Assembly (NCBI RefSeq): GCF_003952385.1
Contig: NZ_CP034444.1
Coordinates: 5,531,001-5,595,000, forward strand
Direction of reading: 5' to 3'
DNA length: 64,000 nt
Source of the DNA: Mesorhizobium sp. M1D.F.Ca.ET.043.01.1.1
GTDB lineage: Bacteria > Pseudomonadota > Alphaproteobacteria > Rhizobiales > Rhizobiaceae
Below are positions 17,500-27,122 of the stretch, in pieces; the stretch's first letter is position 1; each line of letters starts with the position of its first letter. A program made the translations under genes and the position numbers. The notes below the pieces were generated by a model, which ran no database searches, was not told the origin of the DNA, and saw only the letters and a program-made list of their open reading frames with translations.

Positions 17500-18383
17500 G
17501 CGTCGCCGCCGATCCCGCGCTCGCCGCGGATGGCCGACGCGAGCGGCGCTTCTTCCTTTCGCTGTCGCTTCCGGCGCTTTTCATCGTTGGGCTGGCGGCG
17601 ATACTGCCGCTCCTCTGGATCGTCCGGCAATCCTTCCTGACGACGGCGGGCCAATACTCCGTCGGCAATTACGAGAAGGTGCTGTCGAGCGGGCTGACGT
17701 GGTCGGCCCTGGCCACGACCCTTGAACTGTCGCTGGGCACGCTGGTGGTCTGCATTATTCTCGGCATTCCGCTGGCGCTCGCTCTGGCCAGCGCCCGGCC
17801 AAGGGTGGCCAACGTGCTGATGGCCTTCGTTATGCTGCCCTTGTGGACCTCTATTCTGGTGCGCACCTATGGGTGGCTCGTGCTGTTGCGGCGCGATGGA
17901 CTGATCAACGCTGCCTTGACGGGTTCGGGCCTGACCGCGGAGCCATTGCCGCTGGTCTACAATTTCACCGGCACGCTCATCGGCATGGTTCACTACATGC
18001 TGCCGCTGTTTCTGCTGCCGGTATACGCCGCGATGCGCGATATCGACACCAACCTCATTCGCGCCGCCGCCAGCATGGGCGCCACGCTCGGGCAGGTGAT
18101 CCGCACGGTCATTCTGCCGCTTTCCGCCGGCGGCATCCTTTCGGGTTCGATCATCGTCTTCATCTACACGATTGGGTTCTTCATCACGCCCGCGGTGCTT
18201 GGCGGCGGCAAGGTCAATCCGCTCTCCATCCGGATTGAGCGCACGCTGTCGACTTTTCAGGATTGGGGCTCGGCGAGCGTCCTGGGCATTCTGCTGCTCG
18301 TGCTCATGGCGCTGATCGCGGTGATGTTCCTGACGGCAAGACGGCTGATGGCACACAACAAAATGGGTGCGGCCCATGCTTGA
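17496..18383 (+). CDS. ABC transporter permease (PotB type)
   Basis: Inner-membrane permease of 295 aa starting with GTG overlapping the ATPase stop (GTGA). About six hydrophobic segments are seen. The EAA loop reads NLIRAAASMGATLGQ (residues about 186-200), the docking site for the ATPase. It pairs with the next permease and with the upstream binding protein. Confidence 0.93.
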   Translation: MSVAADPALAADGRRERRFFLSLSLPALFIVGLAAILPLLWIVRQSFLTTAGQYSVGNYEKVLSSGLTWSALATTLELSLGTLVVCIILGIPLALALASARPRVANVLMAFVMLPLWTSILVRTYGWLVLLRRDGLINAALTGSGLTAEPLPLVYNFTGTLIGMVHYMLPLFLLPVYAAMRDIDTNLIRAAASMGATLGQVIRTVILPLSAGGILSGSIIVFIYTIGFFITPAVLGGGKVNPLSIRIERTLSTFQDWGSASVLGILLLVLMALIAVMFLTARRLMAHNKMGAAHA

Positions 18384-19167
18384 GGCCTATCCGGACAACA
18401 GGCTCGCCCGCGTCGCTCTGTGGGGCTTTTCCGCGCTCGTCATGGCGTTCTTGATATTGCCGACACTTGTCGTCGTGCCGCTCTCCTTTTCGGCGTCGGA
18501 CCTGCTCGAGTTCCCGCCGCGCGCCTACTCGCTGCGCTGGTATGATAACTTCTTCGGGTCGGCCACCTGGATGGACGCGCTGAGGACCAGCCTGATCCTC
18601 GGCACTTTGACGGCGGCGATTGCCGTGCCGCTGGCGCTGCTGTCTTGCATCTCGATGAACAGGCTCGGCGGTCGGGCCGCGGCGATCATTCAGGGCGTTC
18701 TGCTCACCCCCTCCATCGTGCCGGGAATCCTGCTCGCGATCGGCCTCTTCTTCGTGCTGGCGGCGCAGGCTCTGGTCGGAACGCTGTTCGGCGTGCTGGT
18801 GGGCCATGTGGTGCTGGCTATCCCGGTCGCCTGTATTGTGCTGGTGCCCGCTCTTGCCCGGTTCGACTGGAACCAGGTCCAGGCGGCGCGCAGCCTGGGC
18901 GCCGACTGGGCCAGAGCCATTGGCGGTATCATCGTTCCGCAACTCAGGATCAGCCTGTTGTCGGCGACATTGATGGCCTTCCTGACCTCGCTCGACGAAT
19001 CCGTCATCTCGATCTTCGTCGCCAGCGGCCGCAACAGCACGCTGCCGAAGCTGATGTTCCTGTCGCTGCGCGATCAGATCGATCCGACCATCGCCGCGAT
19101 CTCGACATTATGGACCGCCGTCGTCGTGGCCGTCATCCTGATCGTGACCCTTCGCCAGAAATCCTGA
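18376..19167 (+). CDS. ABC transporter permease (PotC type)
   Basis: Second permease, 263 aa from ATG 18376 (GTG 18367 is an alternative), overlapping the previous stop by 8 bases. Hydrophobic segments and an EAA loop NQVQAARSLGADWARA are visible, then SLDESVISIF typical of PotC proteins. Completes the importer. Confidence 0.93.
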   Translation: MLEAYPDNRLARVALWGFSALVMAFLILPTLVVVPLSFSASDLLEFPPRAYSLRWYDNFFGSATWMDALRTSLILGTLTAAIAVPLALLSCISMNRLGGRAAAIIQGVLLTPSIVPGILLAIGLFFVLAAQALVGTLFGVLVGHVVLAIPVACIVLVPALARFDWNQVQAARSLGADWARAIGGIIVPQLRISLLSATLMAFLTSLDESVISIFVASGRNSTLPKLMFLSLRDQIDPTIAAISTLWTAVVVAVILIVTLRQKS

Positions 19168-19182
19168 CCGAGACCTGAAATC

Positions 19183-20091
19183 ATGCCAAGCAATCCTATC
19201 GCAGCCGACCATCAGACAGACATACCCAAGGTGGGGCTGGCGATCATCACCGGCTCGGCAAACTGGGGGCTGGCCTTTCCCGAAGATGTGGAAGTCGATG
19301 GCGTGCGCACCTTGCGGCGGGACATCAGCTTCGAGACGCCTTTCGGCCGCACTGACAACTGGAAGCTCATCGAGTTCGATGCCTCGATTACCGCCGAAGG
19401 CAGAACGAAACAGGCGCTGTGCATGTATTCGCATGGCAACCCCCGCGACCATATCGACCATTCCTGCCATCGCCGTGCGTTTTGGCTATTGATGAACGCG
19501 GGTGTGCGCCAGGTCCTGGCCTGCTCGACCATCGGTGCCGTCAACAAGGCGATCCAGCCCGGCGACATGGTGGTGAACGCCGATATCATCGAGCTGACGC
19601 AGACCCCGTTCTCACTGCTTCCCGGCCGCCAGAGCTTCGACTGTTCCGGCAAGCAGATCGTATGCCCAAGATGCGCGGCCGTTCTGGTCGAAACCGCGCG
19701 CCGTCACTGGCCGCCGCAATGCCGCGTTCATGGCATCGAACAGCAGCTGGTGGCTGCCCACTGTTACGGGCCGCGTCTTACGAGCCCGGCCGAAGCCTTG
19801 GCCTTTCGAAGCATGGGGGCCGACGTGCTCAACCATTCGATTGCCCCCGAAGCCACCTTGTCGCGCGAGATCGGCGCCTGTTTCGTGCCCTTGGCGTTCG
19901 TTACGGCGGCCTTCAATGACTATATGGACCGTAATCGCCAGGAATTGCTGCAGCAGGACGTGTTGCCGAGCCTGTCCATGACAGCCTCGCGGGTTGCGCT
20001 GGAAACCGCCGCCCGGCTTCCGGCCGATCCGCAATGTTCCTGCCATGGCTTGAAATCGCCGCAGCCGGAGGAACGCTCCAGCCGGTTCTGA
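19183..20091 (+). CDS. Purine nucleoside/methylthioadenosine phosphorylase family protein
   Basis: Cytoplasmic enzyme of 302 aa of the PNP_UDP phosphorylase superfamily, closest by eye to the trimeric MTAP/PNP branch: KVGLAIITGSANWG at the N-terminus, ACSTIGAVNKAIQPGDMVV, and GPRLTSPAEALAFRSMGAD followed by NHSIAPEATLSRE, which parallels the MTAP segment GPRFSS...WGADVINMT. Such enzymes cleave a nucleoside with phosphate to base and sugar-1-phosphate. It is 15 nt after the last permease, hence in the same LacI-controlled operon, and points to a nucleoside-like or MTA-related substrate for the transporter. The C-terminal about 20 residues look unstructured. Confidence 0.8.
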   Translation: MPSNPIAADHQTDIPKVGLAIITGSANWGLAFPEDVEVDGVRTLRRDISFETPFGRTDNWKLIEFDASITAEGRTKQALCMYSHGNPRDHIDHSCHRRAFWLLMNAGVRQVLACSTIGAVNKAIQPGDMVVNADIIELTQTPFSLLPGRQSFDCSGKQIVCPRCAAVLVETARRHWPPQCRVHGIEQQLVAAHCYGPRLTSPAEALAFRSMGADVLNHSIAPEATLSREIGACFVPLAFVTAAFNDYMDRNRQELLQQDVLPSLSMTASRVALETAARLPADPQCSCHGLKSPQPEERSSRF

Positions 20092-20887
20092 GCCAACGCC
20101 AGAGCGACCCTCCTTCAGCCTCGCCGATCGGCGCCTCGAGTGCCCGGCTCGCAGTAAGAGACCGCATCTATCGCGAAAGCTTTCTGCCACGGCTCTTCCC
20201 CGGCAGAGCGTCTCGCAGAGCGCTTGTGCTAAGGCGAAAGCCGTTTTCTGTGGCGACAGTTCTCGCAGGGGAAACTAGTCCTCCTCCTGATCATTGGGTT
20301 CGCCAGACCATACGAGAGAATACGAAGGAAACGGGGTGGCGAACCACCCGCTAACGTATTGATTTCCCTGAGAAAACGATGACCCTCCGGGCCCACCAAA
20401 ATACCCATTTAAGGTATTGATCTTGCTGTATATTTCCGAGGCTGCCCACAATGTGGACTCGAACCCCCTCTTTCTGACAATAAACTACCCACGCGATTTT
20501 CCTCGCGATCTCGGAATCGCCTGAGCCGATATCGCATTGTTCCGGGGCGAGCCGCGAGAGCGCTACCGTGTTTCCCTCCATTCGGAAACGCCGCGATATT
20601 ATCTAAGGGGTTGGTCCCGATGGACCTGTTCCTTGGCCGCTCGCCGCCAAAGCGGCGGATCTGGCGCGTGGCGCTGTGATCATGAGCTATCAGCAAGGCG
20701 CGCCCGACGTGCTGAGCGTGGAGGAAGCGGTGCAGGTGCTCGAAATCGCACCAGGCATCCATGTACAAAGGCTGCCGCCCACATGATGGACGTTGAAGGC
20801 GTTAAAGTCGCCGAACTGATTTGTGCCGATTCGTTCGCGGCTCGCGATCCATTTGCCACAGGTTGCTTTTTGCGCGAGGGTTTAAGG
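20092..20887. other. Long intergenic region with one unexplained open frame
   Basis: About 800 bases between the phosphorylase and MFS genes. A plus-strand frame free of stops runs 20607-20786 and reads in part PLAAKAADLARGAVIMSY, then PDVLSVEEAVQVLEIAPG, with alanine-rich helical character typical of real protein, but it lacks a good start and matches nothing I recognise. It is probably a gene remnant. The rest (20092-20600) shows no gene; a TTCGA-containing stretch near 20457 is not a tRNA. Confidence 0.35.
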
Positions 20888-22216
20888 ATGGCCGAGGGTG
20901 CCGTGGGGAACACTCTATTGGACGATGACAGGCCTAATTCGGAACAGAATATTACTACGGCTTCCAGCTGGTACACGGTCATCGTTCTGTGCCTTGCCTT
21001 GCTGATTTCCTTCACCGACCGACTCGTTATCAATCTTGTGGTTGATCCTATCCGCGCAGATCTGATTCTGACGGACTTTGAGGTCAGCCTGCTGCAGGGC
21101 GCCGGATTTGCCGTGATCTTCGCGCTGGCAGGTTTACCGTGCGGCCGGCTCGCCGATTGGGCTAACCGCCGCAATGTAATCATGACCGGCATCGCGCTCT
21201 GGTCTGTAGCGACGATTGCCTGCGGGGTGGCTGGCGACTTCTGGAGCTTTTTTGCCGCGAGGGTCGCGGTGGGCCTCGGCGAGGCAGCGCTGGTCCCGGC
21301 AGCTTCGGCGCTGATCTTCGACAGCTTTTCTTCCCGACGGCGCGGCATCGCGCTCGGTATATTTTCGCTCGGCGCGACGTTCGGCACAGGCGTCGCGATG
21401 TTCGTTGGGGGTGTAGTGCTGGCTTTCGCCTCGCTGGAGCCCATTGCGTTGATCGGGCCGCTGGCGCCGTGGCGGCAGATGTTCGTGCTGGTGGGGATGC
21501 CGGGTCTGTTGCTGCTGCCGCTGCTTCTGCTCATCCGCGAGCCGCAGCGGCGGCACATCTCGGGTCTGCTGCCACTCGCGGGGGTACTCCGCCAACTGGG
21601 TGCCAACAACGGCGCAGTGCTCAGGTTGTGCCTGAGCAAAGGGGCCCTCGGGATTGGCAACTACGCTTTCCTCTCCTGGTTGCCGACACTCCTGCAGCGC
21701 ACGCATGGTATGACCCCCCTTGAGGCGGGCGGCCTTATCGCGTTGTCGATCACGACCAGCGGGGTCATTGCATCGCTTGCCGGCGGCGCGCTCTCGGACT
21801 GGATCGTCCGGCGCTGGGGCGTGGCTGCCCGCATCGTCCCGCTTCTTGGATGCTGTACGTTGTCGATCGCAGGAGCCTCAACGACGTTTTTCGCCGCTAC
21901 TGAGCAGCAGATGACGCTCTCCTTCGCCATCTGGGCCTTTGGTTCGATAAGCGGCTATGTGATTGGGAACGTCGTCATGCAGGAAAACGTGCCGAACGAG
22001 ATGCGCGCCACAACGATTGCGCTTTCTCTCACCATAACGGCGCTGCTCGGCATCGGGCTCGGGCCGACGCTCGTGCCATTGGTGGCCGAACATGTCTTCG
22101 GTGGCGAGGCGAACATGCAACCGGCCATGGCGACGGTGAGCCTGGGCGCGGCGCTGCTTTCCTTTTTCGTGATCTGGCCTTCGGTACGCAAAGGGTTGAG
22201 AGCGATGGATGGGTAA
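20888..22216 (+). CDS. MFS transporter (spinster-like)
   Basis: Major facilitator of 442 aa from ATG 20888 (ATG 20783 possible). Twelve hydrophobic segments can be traced. The first loop has SFTDRLVINLVVDPI, then FAVIFALAGLPCGRLADWANRRN, the MFS motif A equivalent between TM2 and TM3, and GLGEAALVPAASALI in TM4-5. Aspartate in TM1 and the DRL signature are typical of spinster-type and hexuronate-type carriers. It stands alone; substrate unknown. Confidence 0.88.
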   Translation: MAEGAVGNTLLDDDRPNSEQNITTASSWYTVIVLCLALLISFTDRLVINLVVDPIRADLILTDFEVSLLQGAGFAVIFALAGLPCGRLADWANRRNVIMTGIALWSVATIACGVAGDFWSFFAARVAVGLGEAALVPAASALIFDSFSSRRRGIALGIFSLGATFGTGVAMFVGGVVLAFASLEPIALIGPLAPWRQMFVLVGMPGLLLLPLLLLIREPQRRHISGLLPLAGVLRQLGANNGAVLRLCLSKGALGIGNYAFLSWLPTLLQRTHGMTPLEAGGLIALSITTSGVIASLAGGALSDWIVRRWGVAARIVPLLGCCTLSIAGASTTFFAATEQQMTLSFAIWAFGSISGYVIGNVVMQENVPNEMRATTIALSLTITALLGIGLGPTLVPLVAEHVFGGEANMQPAMATVSLGAALLSFFVIWPSVRKGLRAMDG

Positions 22217-22452
22217 GCCAGCGCCGGTTTCTGGAACTGCAGATCATTCTGCCGCCTCCGATTTCTGAGGGCGTAAGCCCGCAGGAGGTTGCCGGTCCAG
22301 AACCCCTCCAGCAGGTTGCGGCGGTGTTCAGTCCTTTCGGAGCCTCATTGAGTCTGGCTGCCTTCCATGGCATCGTTTATTGGATTTCGGCTAACCCGTT
22401 TATTCAACATAGCCAGGGAGGGACGCTTCCGGGCGGCCTATGCTAAACGATC

Positions 22453-25314
22453 TTGCCAAGCTTTAACCGCGCGTCAGGTTCGCCTTCATCGGGCGCCATT
22501 GTGTCGTTCGGCAGCTTCCGCCTGGATATTGCCCGCCGGCTGCTGTCGCGGAATGGCGAGCCTGTGCGGATCGGATCCCGTGCGCTGGATCTCTTGATCG
22601 CCCTGGTTGAGCGTGCCGGCGACATCGTCAGCCGGCACGAGTTGCTTGATCTCGTATGGCAAGGCGTAGTCGTCGATGAAGCGGGCGTTAGGGTCCATAT
22701 GGCCGCACTACGTCGGGCCCTTGAGGACGGCCAGGACGGAGCGCGGTATATCGTCAACGTCGCGGGCCGCGGCTACAGTTTTGTTGCCCCGATTGTGCGA
22801 GACGACATGGATGCGGCGCCCACGACGGTACCGGCTCAAGCGTCCAGGTCGCTTGGCCATGCGCCGCCTCCGCCCCGTTCGCTCATTGGCCGCGAGGCCG
22901 TTATCGACAGCTTGAGCGAACTCCTTCTGGAGCGCCGTTTTGTCAGCATTGTCGGATCGGCAGGCATTGGCAAAACGACGGTAGCGGCTGCGATCGCGTT
23001 GCGAATGCAGTCAGAATTCGCAGATGACAACATTGCCTTTGTCGACCTTGGAGCGGTCTCGGAAACCGGCGTGGTGCCAGGAGCCGTCATCTCGGCATTG
23101 GGGTGTAAACTCGAAGGCACCGACCTTGTCGAAGAGCTTCTATCCTACGTCCGCGACAAGCGCATGCTGGTTGTCTTCGACAATTGCGAGCACCTCATCG
23201 ATGCGACGGCTTTCCTGGCGGAGCAGCTCGTTCTTGGTGCCCCAGGTCTGCATCTGCTGGCGACCTCTCGGGAATCGTTGCGTGCCGAGGCAGAGACCGT
23301 TCACCTGCTGAGCCCCCTTCCGGTTCCCGACAACGAGCTTCCGACCGCAGCGGAGGCGTTGTCGACGGCAGCGGTGCAGCTCTTCATGGATCGGGCGATC
23401 GCGAGTGGATTTGACGGCGGACTGACCGACATCGACGCGCCGGTGGTGGCCGAGATATGTCGGCGGACCGATGGCATTGCGCTGGCGATTGAGATGGCTG
23501 GCAGCCGCGTCGGCACCTATGGCATCCGTGGCGTGGCAGACTTGCTTGCGAGTAATGTGGAACTGCATTTGCCTGGACGGCGAAACGCCGCTCCGCGGCA
23601 TCAAACACTCGAAACGATGCTCGACTGGAGCTTCAATCTGCTCACCGAGAACGAGCAGATCGTTCTGGCCCGCCTTTCCGCTTTTGTAGGCTTTTTTACG
23701 ATGGACGCCGCGCGTTCCATTTCGGGTGACCACGACAGGGCGGCGGTGGCGCCGACGGTGGGGAGCCTGGTTGATAGAAGCCTGGTTTGGGTGCATCCGG
23801 TAGACAATGCTGTCTTTTACCGTCTTCCTCACACGACGCGCGCCTATGCGGCGACCAAGCTCAGGGAACTCGGAGACCCTGAGCAGATTTCCCGGCGCCA
23901 CGCCCGCTATTTCGCGGATCTGTTCAAGGCGGTTGCGCTCAAGCCAGGCTTGTACGCCAACATGGAGCGTCATGCGCTGCATATCGGCAATGTGCGCAAG
24001 GCGCTGGAGTGGAGTTTTTCCGACAAGGAATCTTATGCGATCGGCATCGAACTTGCCGCCGATTCATCGCCGTTGTTTATTGGTCTCTGGCTGCTCGCCG
24101 AATGCCGCCATTGGTCCCATCTGGCGCTGGGCATAATTGAAAGTTACAGCCGCGGATCCCAGCAGGAGGTGCGCCTGCAAGAAGCCCTGGCGATCTCATC
24201 AATGCATACACAAGGCAATCCGCAAGAAGTTCGTGACGCCATCGAACGCGGACTGGATCTTTCCCAGGCGGATGAAAGTGGGGTGCCGCAGATTCGTCTA
24301 CTAGCCGGTCTCAGCGTCTTCCTGAGCAGGCTCGGTGATTTCGACGGTGGTTTGGACGCAGCCAGACGATGCATGGTTCTTGCAACGCGCAATGGATCGC
24401 TTGCCGAAAAAGTAATTTCTGAATGGATGGTCGGCACCGCCTACCATCTCGCCGGCGACCAGGCAGCGGCCGTTGAGCACTGTCGACGCGGTTTCAAGCT
24501 CGAAGCCACTGTTGGGCGTGTCGACGTCAATATCTTCGGATATGATCATCATCTGCGCGCCGAAATCGCGCTGGCACGCTGCCTATGGCTCCGCGGCTTC
24601 CCCAAGACCGCCAACGGGATGGCGCTCAGGCTCATGAACGAAGCAGAGGGGTCTAGTCTCCCGGGCAATTACAGCATTGCCGCCGCTGCCTCTATTCCTA
24701 TCCTGCTTTGGGGTGGCGATACGCAGAACTCACGAGAGCACATCGAGCGGGTGATTGCTCATACTGAGAAACATTCTTTGAGGAGCACTGCGGCTGCGGC
24801 ATGGGCGCTGAAAGGAGAATGGCTCCTGATGACGGGAGAGGCTGCGGCTGCCGTAGACGTGCTGCGACAAGCCCTCCGCATACTTCAACTAGACCCATTT
24901 CGCCTGGTCATTCCCCCAGCGTCCCGCGCCTTGGCGGCGGCACTCGTCCATTGTGGCGAATATGACGAAGCTCGTGCATCCATCGCCGAGGCGATTTCTT
25001 CGGCCGAGGAAATGGGCCAAAGGCTGTGGGTACCTTCTCTTTACCGGACGCAAGCCGAGATTGCCCTCAAAGCGCCTTGCCCGGATATCGATGCAGCGGA
25101 AACGGCCTTGCGAAGATCCATCAAGCTTGCGACAGCTCAGGCTGCCATCGGTTGGCAATTGAATGCCGCCGTTCCATTGGCCCGGCTGTTGATAGACAGC
25201 GAACGCAGCGCGGAGGCGTTCGCCATTCTGCAACCGCTCTTCGAGGAATTTTCGGAGAGAACCGGTACAAGGGATCTCGTGGATGCCGAACGCATTCTGG
25301 CGTCTCTGAAATAG
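22453..25314 (+). CDS. Winged-helix/STAND ATPase/TPR-like transcriptional regulator, paralog A
   Basis: Large regulator of 953 aa. Residues about 17-115 form an OmpR-type winged helix (SFGSFRLD, GSRALDLLIALVERAG, VHMAALRRAL, AGRGYSFVAPI). Next comes a STAND/AP-ATPase module with Walker A VGSAGIGKTT (about 167-176) and Walker B MLVVFDNCEH (about 238-247). The C-terminal 500 residues are helical repeats resembling TPRs. Such proteins sense a signal through the repeats and use nucleotide binding to activate transcription. The start is uncertain: TTG 22453 (no clear ribosome site) or GTG 22501. A close paralog lies at 34708. It converges on the AEC transporter and, with its twin, brackets the malonate decarboxylase region. 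Confidence 0.85.
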   Translation: MPSFNRASGSPSSGAIVSFGSFRLDIARRLLSRNGEPVRIGSRALDLLIALVERAGDIVSRHELLDLVWQGVVVDEAGVRVHMAALRRALEDGQDGARYIVNVAGRGYSFVAPIVRDDMDAAPTTVPAQASRSLGHAPPPPRSLIGREAVIDSLSELLLERRFVSIVGSAGIGKTTVAAAIALRMQSEFADDNIAFVDLGAVSETGVVPGAVISALGCKLEGTDLVEELLSYVRDKRMLVVFDNCEHLIDATAFLAEQLVLGAPGLHLLATSRESLRAEAETVHLLSPLPVPDNELPTAAEALSTAAVQLFMDRAIASGFDGGLTDIDAPVVAEICRRTDGIALAIEMAGSRVGTYGIRGVADLLASNVELHLPGRRNAAPRHQTLETMLDWSFNLLTENEQIVLARLSAFVGFFTMDAARSISGDHDRAAVAPTVGSLVDRSLVWVHPVDNAVFYRLPHTTRAYAATKLRELGDPEQISRRHARYFADLFKAVALKPGLYANMERHALHIGNVRKALEWSFSDKESYAIGIELAADSSPLFIGLWLLAECRHWSHLALGIIESYSRGSQQEVRLQEALAISSMHTQGNPQEVRDAIERGLDLSQADESGVPQIRLLAGLSVFLSRLGDFDGGLDAARRCMVLATRNGSLAEKVISEWMVGTAYHLAGDQAAAVEHCRRGFKLEATVGRVDVNIFGYDHHLRAEIALARCLWLRGFPKTANGMALRLMNEAEGSSLPGNYSIAAAASIPILLWGGDTQNSREHIERVIAHTEKHSLRSTAAAAWALKGEWLLMTGEAAAAVDVLRQALRILQLDPFRLVIPPASRALAAALVHCGEYDEARASIAEAISSAEEMGQRLWVPSLYRTQAEIALKAPCPDIDAAETALRRSIKLATAQAAIGWQLNAAVPLARLLIDSERSAEAFAILQPLFEEFSERTGTRDLVDAERILASLK

Positions 25315-25493
25315 TTGAAAATTGCCAGAACTGACATCGACGTTGCTGGGACACGAGCGAGTGGCCGCTATCGGCAGCTGACCGTCACGCCGTCGAGTGG
25401 CGGAGACCGTGCAAGGATGAGAATAGCCACCTGCTACAGACAGAGCAGGATCTGACATTTGACCGCAGGCGCGATGGCCATGAGACAGGGCAC

Positions 25494-26450
25494 CTAAAGC
25501 GGAAAAAGCAACGCTATGACTGTTGTCAGCGTGACGATGCTGAAAAGAGTGCTCGCTATGACCATGGAGCCGGTTGCCGCTGAGTCCAAGCGATAGTCCA
25601 CGGCAAAGAGAATGCCGAAGAAACCCGACGGCATAGCGGAGATCAGAATGGCTATCTTCGCCGTCTCGGTCGAGATCGGCAACGTGAGCACGACCACGGC
25701 AGTCAAGATGGGTCGGCCGATATCGGCAAGCCCTGTTGCGGCAACTACGCTCCAATTCAAGCGAAACGGTTGCGACGAGAGAATAAGACCTGTCAGGAAC
25801 AGCGCCACACCGGGGGCGGCGACTCCGACGAGCATAAGGCTCGCCTTGGCGAGGGAAGGCAGCCCCAATCCGGCGAGGCAATACAGAATGCCGACTGCGG
25901 GAGCCAGAACGACCGGTTTCGTCACCGAGCGGCGGAATGCCTTCCGAACCTGTGCTGCGGGGCCAATCGCGATTTCTTCCTTCGGTTTCCTGGAATTCAG
26001 TTCGACGAAAATCAAAGACATGGGGCTGACGATGATCGAGCCGGCGGCAAGCGCGACAGCGATGGGGACTGTGCCACCTGGTCCGATGACGGCAGCCGCT
26101 ATGGGAAGGCCAACGCCGGCCAAATTCGGGAAAGATACAGTCAAGGCCTGAAGGGCCGCGTCCGCCTTCGAAACGTCCGAGGAAGCACGGACAAAAAAAT
26201 ACCATGCAAGATGAATGAGCAGCATCACGAAACCGAGTGTCAGGAAAAGTGGCACTTGCTCGAGCATCTCGCTTCGCGGTGCGGATGCGGTCGCCACGAA
26301 CAGCGAGGCAGGCAGGGCAAAGTTCATCACGAGAGCATTGAGACCGCCCACATGATGGTTTTCGACGATGCGGAGCCTGCCGGCGCCGTAGCCAACAACA
26401 ATCACGAAAAAGATCGGGACGAGTGCCGGAAGGATTGTATCGGCCGTCAT
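25494..26450 (-). CDS. AEC-family carrier, candidate malonate transporter (MdcF-like)
   Basis: Membrane carrier of 318 aa with about ten hydrophobic segments. Auxin-efflux-carrier family features are visible: LVPIFFVIVVGYGAGR at the N-terminus, NALVMNFALPASLF, then FPNLAGVGLPI and PSGFFGILFAVDY in the second half. The AEC family includes MdcF, the malonate carrier found with malonate decarboxylase, and a full mdc operon starts 1.5 kb away. No MdcLM pair is present in the window, so this is the best import candidate, by context. Its ATG (26450) overlaps the stop of the small upstream gene in an ATGA arrangement. Confidence 0.8.
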   Translation of the reverse strand: MTADTILPALVPIFFVIVVGYGAGRLRIVENHHVGGLNALVMNFALPASLFVATASAPRSEMLEQVPLFLTLGFVMLLIHLAWYFFVRASSDVSKADAALQALTVSFPNLAGVGLPIAAAVIGPGGTVPIAVALAAGSIIVSPMSLIFVELNSRKPKEEIAIGPAAQVRKAFRRSVTKPVVLAPAVGILYCLAGLGLPSLAKASLMLVGVAAPGVALFLTGLILSSQPFRLNWSVVAATGLADIGRPILTAVVVLTLPISTETAKIAILISAMPSGFFGILFAVDYRLDSAATGSMVIASTLFSIVTLTTVIALLFPL

Positions 26451-26758
26451 GTCGGAGGCTTTCTGCAGATGCAATTCGCCTCGGGGGTATCGCCCAGGAT
26501 GCTCCACACACGTTTTGCACTCGTTATGATGTGTCGGGTCGACAGATCCAGCTCGGCCTCAGCCGAGCCTGCAACCGCATTTCCCAACCGGATTGCTTCG
26601 GCTTGGAAAAGGATGGCTGTGAGGGCATCCGCTATCTGCGATCGCGCGCAGTGTGGGGCGGCCTGCGCGCCACAGTGCCAGTCGTGGGTTCCGCCGTTTG
26701 GCCCGGATCCGCGACTGACACTGTCGACATCAAGTAAAGCGCTGTTCGGCGACCGCAT
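26447..26758 (-). CDS. Small hypothetical protein coupled to the AEC carrier
   Basis: Frame of up to 103 aa. Its C-terminal two thirds (ALTAILFQAEAIRLGN, then LDLSTRHIITSAKRVWSIL) looks like a genuine amphipathic helical hairpin, vaguely like the dimerisation helices of a histidine kinase but without a phospho-acceptor context. Its TGA overlaps the AEC start codon (ATGA), which supports translation. The true start may lie downstream of 26758. No function assigned. Confidence 0.5.
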   Translation of the reverse strand: MRSPNSALLDVDSVSRGSGPNGGTHDWHCGAQAAPHCARSQIADALTAILFQAEAIRLGNAVAGSAEAELDLSTRHIITSAKRVWSILGDTPEANCICRKPPT

Positions 26759-27122
26759 TTGGGTGAGTCCTCAGCGTCACGGCGATATCGGTTCGTCATC
26801 GGAAGCTCAGGCTTGCACAAGCTCGCGCTTGCCGCGCGTAAATTGTTGGAAAGTGTTGTTGAGGGCCGATGGCAGAGCGCTCGGCCAATGCGTCTCTCGG
26901 TGCCGGGTTGAGACGGATCAGATCGTCGGCGAGCCTCGACGATTCCGATAGGTGAACCGACGATCCAAAGGGCGCAGTTTCTGCTGTGGAGCGCTGAGCA
27001 AGCCTTCCGATTGTTGGCTTGCGATTATTTACCCATCTTAACGCGCGCTCCGTCCGTATGCATGCCAGCATCTGGCCGTTCACGATTTTCTGAAACGTCA
27101 ACCCAACCGCCGAGGTGCTGCC
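26759..27122. other. Divergent intergenic region
   Basis: About 360 bases between the small minus-strand gene and the secreted hydrolase. It should hold both promoters, but I see no clear -35/-10 pair or strong operator, nor any convincing gene. Confidence 0.4.

Noticed and set aside
20440..20480. A TTCGAGTCC-like stretch on the minus strand that resembles a tRNA T-loop
   Set aside because: The flanking bases do not pair into a T-stem, and no acceptor, D or anticodon arms can be built around it.
24889..26520. A 543-codon minus-strand open frame
   Set aside because: It overlaps the AEC carrier in a different frame and the end of the STAND regulator; composition is Arg/Ser/His-rich and shows no domain.
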